In this document: in pieces, positions 1 to 4,438 of the stretch | Position numbering within the stretch: the first letter of the stretch is position 1 | How the letters are laid out: every line of letters starts with the position of its first letter | DNA from: an uncultured Collinsella sp. | Lineage (GTDB): Bacteria; Actinomycetota; Coriobacteriia; Coriobacteriales; Coriobacteriaceae | Reading direction: 5' to 3' | Length of the DNA: 5,148 nt | Assembly: GCA_900555225.1 (NCBI GenBank) | Contig: USKL01000129.1 | Location: 1-5,148, forward strand | Program-made: the position numbers and the translations under genes | The notes under the pieces: model-generated | The model's input: the letters and a program-made list of their open reading frames with translations, nothing else | Database searches by the model: none | Told to the model about the DNA's origin: nothing

Positions 1-2
1 CC

Positions 3-137
3 GGCGGCACCGGTACGACCGGTGGCTCGACGGGCGGCTCCACTGGTGGTTCGACCGGCGGCGATGGCGGCACGCCTACGCCCACGCCTACGCCCACTCC
101 CTACCCCTCGCCCACGCCTGACGATACGGTCGGCTAG
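3..137 (+). CDS. 3' end of a secreted or envelope protein with Gly/Ser/Thr and Pro/Thr repeat tail (partial)
   Basis: Only the last 44 codons and a TAG stop (135-137) lie in the window; the 5' part is off the left edge. The visible residues are pure low complexity. First comes a Gly/Thr stretch with a four-residue unit Thr-Gly-Gly-Ser repeated three times (18-53), then a degenerate fourth copy ending in Asp. A run of alternating Thr-Pro (72-119, with one Tyr-Pro and one Ser-Pro) follows, and the protein ends Asp-Asp-Thr-Val-Gly. Tails of this kind are common on extracellular actinobacterial proteins, notably class A penicillin-binding proteins, where they act as flexible or wall-spanning segments. 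That identity is a guess from style only, since no catalytic domain is visible. There is no LPXTG signal or terminal membrane segment. A strong terminator follows 23 bases after the stop, which supports this as a true gene end. The frame is convincing; the function is unknown. Confidence 0.7.
   Translation, partial: GGTGTTGGSTGGSTGGSTGGDGGTPTPTPTPTPYPSPTPDDTVG
18..65 (+). repeat. 12-bp tandem repeat encoding Thr-Gly-Gly-Ser
   Basis: Four consecutive 12-base units of form ACN-GGY-GGY-TCN (18-29, 30-41, 42-53, 54-65; the last ends GAT instead of TCN). Third positions differ between copies, so the protein repeat is kept while the DNA has diverged, which suggests selection on the peptide. A second repeat, alternating ACN-CCN codons for Thr-Pro, follows at 72-119. 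Confidence 0.75.
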
Positions 138-160
138 AAATTCATCCGGCCATTAGCAAC

Positions 161-201
161 AAGGCCCCCGAGCAGCTTATTAAAGTGCTCGGGGGCCTTT
201 T
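161..201 (+). terminator. Intrinsic terminator of the left-edge gene
   Basis: A perfect 14-bp stem pairs 161-174 with 186-199, with a very GC-rich middle (GGCCCCCGAGCA and its complement). An 11-base loop lies between the arms and could pair further as CTT/AAG. The transcript then runs into TTTT and an AT-rich stretch. The orientation suits the plus-strand gene that stops at 137. Confidence 0.9.
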
Positions 202-242
202 AATTTAAAGTGACCTGGTGGACGGTCTTTATACCGGCAAAC

Positions 243-279
243 AAAAAAAGGGGGGTACCGACCAACGTCGATACCCCTT
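243..279 (-). terminator. Intrinsic terminator of argR
   Basis: On the minus strand a stem forms between 272-277 and 252-257 (GGGGTA with TACCCC). After one mismatch it continues as a 4-bp inner stem (267-270 with 259-262) around a 4-base loop. Seven consecutive T residues follow at once (complement of A243-A249). It lies about 50 bases past the argR stop and faces the plus-strand terminator at 161-201, so convergent transcripts are stopped from both sides. Confidence 0.85.
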
Positions 280-327
280 ACAAGGCACCATGTCACGCGC
301 ACAGTGCCGAGCGCACGACCCGCACGC

Positions 328-765
328 CTACTTGCGAGAATTGCTCAGCTTATTGATCAGCGCCTCAAGACGCTCGCCGTCCTCGGCCGTCTGGGCAATA
401 ACCAAAATCGTATCGTTGCCGGCAAGCGAGCCAAGCACATCGGGCAACTCTGCCGCATCAACGGCGGCGGCGATGCCGGAAGCCGTGCCAGGCTGAGCCT
501 TGATCATAACCAGATTATCGGTACGCAGAACGCCCGTTACAAGCTCGGAAACCATACGCTGCAGGTGCAGGTCCTCTGCCAGAACATAGATGCCCTCAGG
601 GAGCTTACGCAGCCCCATGTCGGCAATATCGCGAGAGACAGTCGCCTGCGTGCAATCAAAGCCCATAGCGCGGAGCTCATCGACCAGCACGCGCTGCGTG
701 CGGACGTCCTTATTGCGCACAATATCTCTAATGGCATCCTGGCGCCCATTGCGTTTTTTAGCCAT
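328..765 (-). CDS. argR: Arginine repressor ArgR
   Basis: ArgR is a hexameric, arginine-sensing DNA-binding protein that represses arginine biosynthesis and can activate arginine catabolism. This 145-residue protein has the usual length. Residues 1-65 form the winged helix-turn-helix domain, with the signature TQATVSRDI at 39-47. Residues 80-145 form the oligomerisation and arginine-binding domain, with GTASGIAAAVD at 93-103 and LAGNDTI at 114-120. The latter matches the family's AGDDT arginine-binding loop with Asn for the first Asp. I chose ATG 763-765 because a purine-rich GGAGAGAGGG sits 5 bases upstream and the protein then starts MAKKR, as family members do; a TTG 33 bases further up lacks such a site. 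The gene is apparently monocistronic, with a 132-base upstream gap containing inverted repeats and a terminator downstream. No arg biosynthesis gene is adjacent in the window. Autoregulation is likely from the family but not shown here. Confidence 0.95.
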   Translation of the reverse strand: MAKKRNGRQDAIRDIVRNKDVRTQRVLVDELRAMGFDCTQATVSRDIADMGLRKLPEGIYVLAEDLHLQRMVSELVTGVLRTDNLVMIKAQPGTASGIAAAVDAAELPDVLGSLAGNDTILVIAQTAEDGERLEALINKLSNSRK

Positions 766-770
766 ACAAA

Positions 771-780
771 CCCTCTCTCC
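771..780 (-). promoter_or_regulatory. Ribosome binding site of argR
   Basis: The minus strand reads GGAGAGAGGG, ending 5 bases before ATG 763-765. This site decides the argR start in favour of that ATG over the upstream in-frame TTG at 796-798. Confidence 0.75.
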
Positions 781-798
781 AAAAGATGGCGGAGACAA

Positions 799-813
799 TC
801 AATCAGTGATTGA
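799..813. promoter_or_regulatory. 15-bp perfect palindrome upstream of argR (possible operator)
   Basis: TCAATCA-G-TGATTGA is a perfect 7-bp inverted repeat around one central base, 33 bases upstream of the argR start. Its position between the ribosome binding site and the AT-rich promoter region suits a repressor operator. It does not match the known 18-bp ARG box in spacing, so ArgR binding is only a possibility. Part of a further imperfect repeat, AATAG (814-818) with CTATT (825-829), lies next to it. Confidence 0.4.
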
Positions 814-853
814 ATAGTTTAACGCTATTTGAAGGCTTTTGTGTATAAGAACG

Positions 854-891
854 CATTTCGAAACAATTCTATGCAAGTTTGTTTCGAAATG
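854..891. repeat. 11-bp perfect inverted repeat with TTTCGAAA cores
   Basis: CATTTCGAAAC (854-864) is the exact reverse complement of GTTTCGAAATG (881-891), separated by 16 bases. Each arm is itself centred on the self-complementary octamer TTTCGAAA, and the two centres are 26 bp apart. It lies 6 bases past the glycosyltransferase stop and upstream of argR. It may be a paired operator site or a weak AT-rich hairpin at the end of the glycosyltransferase transcript. No T-run follows on the minus strand, which speaks against an ordinary terminator. Confidence 0.6.
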
Positions 892-897
892 AGCCGT

Positions 898-1938
898 TTA
901 GGCGGTTTTTGCGCCCGTCCGGTTAAGAAAAGCTGCCAGATGCGTACACATCACGCAGCGCGCGGGCTTGGCGCTGGCGATCGGCCCAAACAACAGACCG
1001 AGCCCCCGATGGTTATCCTTGAGCGCGGCGACCATCTGACGGGTTCGAGGCGCATCGAGCATATCACGCATGCGGGCGGAACGCTCGATTGACGACACCC
1101 CATGCGGGCTCAGACACAAATTCTCGATGCAGGCGACCAGTCCGGCAAAGTAGAACTTTTGACTTGCCAGCTTGAGCCGACCACCGCTGTCTGCTTCCGA
1201 GAGTGAGTCCGCAAGCTCGTCGAGCGCTCGAGTGTCATCGGATACCTTGGCATACATGGTGGGATCAAAGGCATCTGTAAGTTTAGGTGCCGCCGTGTGG
1301 AAACAAGCATCGCCGCAGCCGGACACGCATCGTGTCTGCGAAAGCGCGCATGCCATAAACCCAACTGTGCGAAACACCTTGTCGCACAAAAGGCATGCCT
1401 CAAACAGCGAGCGGCTGTACATCACACCAGAGGTCTGAACGACTAGGCCGCCTAAAATCAACTGAGGCAGCCCGGCCACCATCGAAGATTTGCTATCAAT
1501 GGAAATATGAGCAGCATCCAAGACGCGCGAATGGCGCTCTCGATGTGCATCATAGCGGTCGAGCGACACCGTGGGGAGCACTATGTCTGCCGTAGTATCG
1601 CACGCGATATTGACCATCTTGGAAAGGGCCTGCGGAGCAAACCACTCATCGGCGTTCATGGCGATGATGTGAGAGCCGCGCGAGGCATCAAAACCGGCAC
1701 GAAGACAAGCGCCGCGCTTCGCGTCCTCGACATCAATCAAATCAATATGGATGTCCCTGTCGGCAGCAACTTGAAGCGAATGGCGCACACCGGGCGCAGC
1801 ATCGCGGCAGACAACGACAATCTGCAAATCATAGAGGTCTTGGTTCTGGATACTCTCGAGCGCACGCATCGCATAGCTGGGCGAACCTTCTACTACAAGG
1901 ATCACCGAAAGTCGCGGATGCGAGCCACGTCGAACCAA
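898..1938 (-). CDS. Divergent GT2-like (GT-A fold) glycosyltransferase
   Basis: The 346-residue protein resembles family 2 glycosyltransferases in its first ~125 residues. PRLSVILVV (8-16) fits the first beta strand, and ALESIQNQDLYDLQIVVV (26-43) fits the helix and second strand. Residues 78-100, CLRAG-x-DASRG ending in IIAMNADEWF, fit the region that leads to the metal-binding DxD. Such enzymes transfer sugars from nucleotide donors to glycans or lipids at the cytoplasmic membrane. Several signature positions are altered. The usual Asp-Asp after the second strand is CRDAA (44-48), and the DxD region reads N95-A96-D97-E98. Residues 126-346 are not recognised and show no clear membrane segment. 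Thirteen cysteines, including CVMC (328-331), are unusual for this fold. The TTG start (1936-1938) has a good upstream site (1947-1953), and an in-frame TGA lies upstream. It lies 161 bases after truA and may share its transcript. The substrate is unknown. Confidence 0.75.
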   Translation of the reverse strand: MVRRGSHPRLSVILVVEGSPSYAMRALESIQNQDLYDLQIVVVCRDAAPGVRHSLQVAADRDIHIDLIDVEDAKRGACLRAGFDASRGSHIIAMNADEWFAPQALSKMVNIACDTTADIVLPTVSLDRYDAHRERHSRVLDAAHISIDSKSSMVAGLPQLILGGLVVQTSGVMYSRSLFEACLLCDKVFRTVGFMACALSQTRCVSGCGDACFHTAAPKLTDAFDPTMYAKVSDDTRALDELADSLSEADSGGRLKLASQKFYFAGLVACIENLCLSPHGVSSIERSARMRDMLDAPRTRQMVAALKDNHRGLGLLFGPIASAKPARCVMCTHLAAFLNRTGAKTA

Positions 1939-1939
1939 G

Positions 1940-1981
1940 TTATCCGTCCTCTCGACAGCAATGAATCAAACTGTCGTTCAT
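1940..1981 (-). CDS. Possible 13-residue leader peptide before the glycosyltransferase
   Basis: An ATG (1979-1981) opens a 13-codon frame, MNDSLIHCCREDG, whose TAA (1940-1942) ends one base before the glycosyltransferase TTG. A GGGGTG lies about 5 bases before the ATG and could serve as a weak ribosome binding site. The arrangement would allow translational coupling of the glycosyltransferase. There is no run of one regulatory amino acid and no clear attenuator hairpin, so this is only a candidate and may be chance. Confidence 0.25.
   Translation of the reverse strand: MNDSLIHCCREDG
1947..1953 (-). promoter_or_regulatory. Ribosome binding site of the glycosyltransferase
   Basis: The minus strand reads GAGAGGA, ending 8 bases before the TTG at 1936-1938. 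The spacing is near ideal and supports a TTG start, since no ATG or GTG lies between this site and the conserved first beta strand. Confidence 0.7.
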
Positions 1982-2099
1982 GGTACACCCCGGCAATAAA
2001 AGCAATGAGACACCGGTTGCACTGCACGCCAAGAACAGATGTTGCACACGCGCAGCCCACAGATGACAGGTGCCGACGAACGGCGCGTCGAGCCCTCCC

Positions 2100-2924
2100 C
2101 TAGTCGAGCACGACAAGCTCGGCGGGATCGTAATCCACGCCCATAAACGTAAGGCCGCAGGCAGGAGCCGTGGGGCCCGCAGCGGTACGATCGCAAGCAT
2201 CGATGACCTCGCGCATCCACTCGGGTTCACGGCGATGCATGCCAATCTCGACAAGCGTGCCAACGATCGTACGGACCATCGAATGCAGAAACGCATTGCC
2301 CTCGATGGTAAACGTCAGGATGTCCTCGCCAAACGCAACCTCATGGCCAAACTCGGCGCGCATTACGCAGCGGTGCGTAGGTTTGCCCACGGCAGAGGCA
2401 ACCTTGCAAAAGCTTTTAAAGTCCTGCTCGCCCAAAAGCGCAGGGCAGGCGGCCGCCATCGCATCGACGTCGAGGGGATTGCGATGCCACCACACAGCAC
2501 CGCGTGACAGCACGGGCCGCGCATCACGATCGGCAATGCGATAGGTGTAAGTGCGAGAGCGCGCGTCAAAGCGCGCAGAAAAGCCCTTACGGGCCCTGTA
2601 GACCTCGTTTATGGCGATATCTTTGGGCAGCAGGGCATCCATAGCCCGCAGCCACCTACGGCGCGTACACGCGAGCTCAGCGTCCGTTACGGGAACGCTG
2701 ATGTACTGAGCCACGGCATGCACGCCGGCATCGGTACGCCCCGCGCACGTCAAATCGATCGGGCGGCGAAGCAGCGTCTCGATGGCTCGACGTAGCTCGC
2801 CCGCAACCGTCGTCTGTCCCGGCTGCTCGGCAAATCCGCTATACGACGAGCCATCATAGGCCACACGAAATACGAGCGTGGCGTCAAGCTCGGGAATCGA
2901 ATTGAAATCAGACGGGGCAGTCAT
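2100..2924 (-). CDS. truA: tRNA pseudouridine synthase A (TruA)
   Basis: TruA isomerises uridines 38-40 in the anticodon stem-loop of many tRNAs to pseudouridine, acting as a cytoplasmic dimer. With the ATG at 2922-2924 the product has 274 residues, the usual size. Numbered from that start, the catalytic motif AGRTDAGVHA spans 61-70 with the nucleophile Asp at 65. RSRTYTYRI (123-131) holds the conserved active-site Tyr region, and EQDFKSF (166-172) matches the family's EHDF.SF. FLHSMVRTIVGTLVEIG (212-228) and GPTAPACGL (250-258) are the conserved carboxy-terminal segments. An in-frame TTG 15 bases upstream (2937-2939) is possible, but only the ATG has a GGGAG site in front. The gene follows rplQ, as in many Gram-positive alpha operons, but a strong terminator lies only 35 bases before its start. 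Expression therefore needs read-through or a promoter that overlaps the terminator. Confidence 0.96.
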   Translation of the reverse strand: MTAPSDFNSIPELDATLVFRVAYDGSSYSGFAEQPGQTTVAGELRRAIETLLRRPIDLTCAGRTDAGVHAVAQYISVPVTDAELACTRRRWLRAMDALLPKDIAINEVYRARKGFSARFDARSRTYTYRIADRDARPVLSRGAVWWHRNPLDVDAMAAACPALLGEQDFKSFCKVASAVGKPTHRCVMRAEFGHEVAFGEDILTFTIEGNAFLHSMVRTIVGTLVEIGMHRREPEWMREVIDACDRTAAGPTAPACGLTFMGVDYDPAELVVLD

Positions 2925-2929
2925 GGGCG

Positions 2930-2934
2930 CTCCC
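2930..2934 (-). promoter_or_regulatory. Ribosome binding site of truA
   Basis: The minus strand reads GGGAG, 5 bases before ATG 2922-2924. The alternative TTG start at 2937-2939 has no purine-rich sequence in front of it. Confidence 0.6.
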
Positions 2935-2959
2935 AACAAACAAGTAACGGTATCGCGAC

Positions 2960-2990
2960 AAAAAAAGAGGGGTACGCGAACGTACCCCTC
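2960..2990 (-). terminator. Intrinsic terminator after rplQ
   Basis: A perfect 10-bp stem (GAGGGGTACG with CGTACCCCTC, 2967-2976 and 2981-2990) closes a four-base loop that reads TTCG on the minus strand. Seven consecutive T residues follow (complement of A2960-A2966). This is the strongest terminator in the window for the alpha operon, and it separates rplQ from truA. Confidence 0.93.
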
Positions 2991-3016
2991 GAATATAGCC
3001 TATGCAGACGGAAAGT

Positions 3017-3484
3017 CTACTCAGCGGTCTCCTCAGCAGGAGCCTCCTCGACGGCCTCGACCTTCTTGGGAGCAGCGGCCTTCTTGGGGGCCGGAGCAGC
3101 CTTCTTGGCCTTAGGCGTGCAAGGCTCGGTGACGAGCTCCATGATAACGATGGGAGCGTTGTCGCCCTTGCGGTTGCCGAGCTTCATGATGCGGGTGTAA
3201 CCGCCGTTGCGGTCCTGCCACATGCCCTGGGCAGCCTTGTCGAAGATCTCGGCAACGAGCTGCTTATCGCCGAGCTTGGCGATAGCCAGACGACGAGAGT
3301 GCAGGTCGCCCTTCTTGGCCCAAGTGATGATCGGGTCGACGACCGAACGCAGCGCCTTAGCGCGGGTCTCGGTGGTCTTGATGCGGTCGTTCTCGAAGAG
3401 GGCCTTAGCAAGGCTCTTCTTCATGGCCTTGGTGTGGCTCGCATCGGTGCCGAGCTTCAGGCCCTTCTTAACGTTGTGACGCAT
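3017..3484 (-). CDS. rplQ: 50S ribosomal protein L17 (bL17) with charged C-terminal tail
   Basis: L17 is a large-subunit ribosomal protein that lies near the peptide exit tunnel. The 155-residue product carries the whole conserved core in residues 1-118. This starts MRH, includes ASHTKAMKKSLAKALF (15-30), the TT-E-RAKALR segment (37-46), KKGDLHSRRLA (57-67) and DRNGGYTRIMKLGNRKGD (91-108), and ends PIVIMELV (111-118). Residues 119-155 form a low-complexity extension, first Lys/Ala/Pro-rich and then Glu/Ala-rich, that many L17 proteins of about 120-130 residues lack. A GAGGAG site (3495-3500) stands 10 bases before the ATG. The gene follows the alpha-subunit frame by 30 bases, so co-transcription is near certain, and a strong terminator follows its stop. 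The last gene of the alpha operon is commonly rplQ, which fits this layout. Confidence 0.97.
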   Translation of the reverse strand: MRHNVKKGLKLGTDASHTKAMKKSLAKALFENDRIKTTETRAKALRSVVDPIITWAKKGDLHSRRLAIAKLGDKQLVAEIFDKAAQGMWQDRNGGYTRIMKLGNRKGDNAPIVIMELVTEPCTPKAKKAAPAPKKAAAPKKVEAVEEAPAEETAE

Positions 3485-3494
3485 GGTCTAGTTT

Positions 3495-3500
3495 CTCCTC
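3495..3500 (-). promoter_or_regulatory. Ribosome binding site of rplQ
   Basis: GAGGAG on the minus strand, 10 bases before the rplQ ATG and inside the 30-base gap after the alpha-subunit stop. It shows that rplQ has its own initiation signal, in contrast to the alpha part of the preceding frame. Confidence 0.75.
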
Positions 3501-3514
3501 AAATATGCGAAGCA

Positions 3515-4438
3515 TTAAGCCTTCAGGCTCAGGCCCATGGACTCAAGCTTGTCCTTCACTTCCTCGATCGACTTAACACCGAAGTTACGGATGTTGAGCA
3601 GATCGTTCTCCGAGAACTCAACGAGCTGACGGACCGAGTGAATGCTGGCGCGCTTAAGGCAGTTGTAGGAACGGACGGAAAGGTCCAGATCCTCGATCTG
3701 CTTGTCCAGCTCGGCGTTGTCGTTGGTGACCTCGGGAGCGAAGATCGAAGCCTCCTCCTCGACCTCGGGGGTCTCGGCAAGGTTCATAAAGGCGGCCATA
3801 TGCTGGTTGATGATATTGGCAGCCTGGACCACGGCGTCGCGCGGGGCGATGGAACCGTTGGTCTCGATCTCGAGGACAAGGCGGTCGTAGTCGGTGTGCT
3901 GACCGACACGGCAAGCCTCAACGAGCTTGGCGCAACGGGAAACCGGCGAGTACAGCGAGTCGACGTGGATCACACCGATGGGATCGTTGTCGCGCTTGTT
4001 TGCCTCGCCAGAAACATAGCCGCGGCCATAGCCGATGCGCATGCTCATGGTGAGATGGCCACCCTCGGTGAGCGTAGCAATGTGCTGCTCGGGGTTGACC
4101 AGCTCAAACTCGGACGGAATAAAGAAGTCCGCACCGGTGACCTCGCAGGGGCCGTCAACCGAGATGGTGGCGGTCGCCTCGTCGGTCGTGCCGAGAGCCC
4201 TGAAGACAAGACCCTTGACATTCAGGACGATGTCGGTGACATCCTCGACCATGTTAGGGATGGTCATGAACTCGTGCTGCGCACCATCGATCTGAATAGC
4301 CTCGACGGCGGCACCCTCGAGCGAGGACAGAAGAACGCGACGAAGGGAGTTACCCAGCGTATCGCCGTAACCACGCTCGAGCGGCTCGACGGAGACACGA
4401 GCAGACGTCTCGTTGATCTCTTCGACCTGAACCTGAGG
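3515..4438 (-). other. rpoA: RNA polymerase alpha portion of the fusion (residues 175-481)
   Basis: The amino-terminal domain (about 175-395) shows VEPLERGYGDTLGNSLRRVL (191-210). The second Arg (208) corresponds to E. coli Arg45, needed for assembly with beta. QIDGAQHEF (223-231), EDVTDIVLNVKGL (239-251), GRGYVSGEANK (312-322) and DSLYSPVSR (334-342) follow. An acidic linker covers about 396-415. The carboxy-terminal domain (416-481) keeps the DNA-contact residues: Arg430 and Asn433 in LSVRSYNCLKR (427-437), and Gly461, Lys463, Ser464 in NFGVKS. These correspond to E. coli Arg265, Asn268, Gly296, Lys298, Ser299. Apart from the lost start, nothing suggests decay. Confidence 0.92.

Larger units (their letters stand above)
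766..897 (-). promoter_or_regulatory. Intergenic promoter region of argR
   Basis: This 132-base gap between the glycosyltransferase stop and argR is clearly more AT-rich than its surroundings, as expected for a promoter. On the minus strand a TATACA (842-847) could serve as a -10 element, but no convincing -35 hexamer stands at the right distance, so no exact promoter is claimed. The right arm of the TTTCGAAA repeat (881-891) would fall at about the -35 position of such a promoter. Confidence 0.4.
1939..2099 (-). other. Gap between truA and the glycosyltransferase
   Basis: These 161 bases contain the possible leader ORF (1940-1981) and the glycosyltransferase ribosome binding site. I see no strong hairpin followed by a T-run, so read-through from truA into the glycosyltransferase is possible. 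A longer minus-strand frame through this region overlaps truA by about 200 bases in another phase and looks like a shadow. Confidence 0.5.

Noticed and set aside
284..308. GGCAC/GTGCC inverted repeat
   Set aside because: Only 5 bp with a 15-base loop; expected by chance in GC-rich DNA.
796..798. TTG as argR start, adding 11 residues
   Set aside because: No ribosome binding site, and the added residues are unlike ArgR amino termini; ATG 763-765 has a strong site.
304..813. Plus-strand open frame of 169 codons opposite argR
   Set aside because: It lies antisense to a clear argR, has no recognisable motif, and its codon pattern follows from the GC-rich gene on the other strand.
799..880. Classical ARG box (TGAAT-N-ATTCA type) upstream of argR
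   Set aside because: TGAATA and TATTTGA occur, but their spacing is too wide for the 18-bp consensus, so I do not annotate an ARG box.
893..919. Plus-strand hairpin GCC-GTTTA-GGC followed by a T-run as a terminator
   Set aside because: The stem is only 3 bp, no plus-strand gene ends there, and the bases belong to the end of the glycosyltransferase.
1507..2103. Plus-strand open frame of 198 codons opposite the glycosyltransferase
   Set aside because: It resembles no family and ends at the truA stop region; the minus-strand frame has a proper ribosome binding site and fold signature.
1940..2296. Minus-strand frame of 118 codons overlapping the truA 3' end
   Set aside because: About 200 bases overlap truA in another phase, and no family resemblance is seen. 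Only its last 13 codons are kept as a weak leader candidate.
2070..2507. Plus-strand frame of 145 codons opposite truA
   Set aside because: Antisense to a well-conserved truA, basic and low-complexity composition typical of shadow frames.
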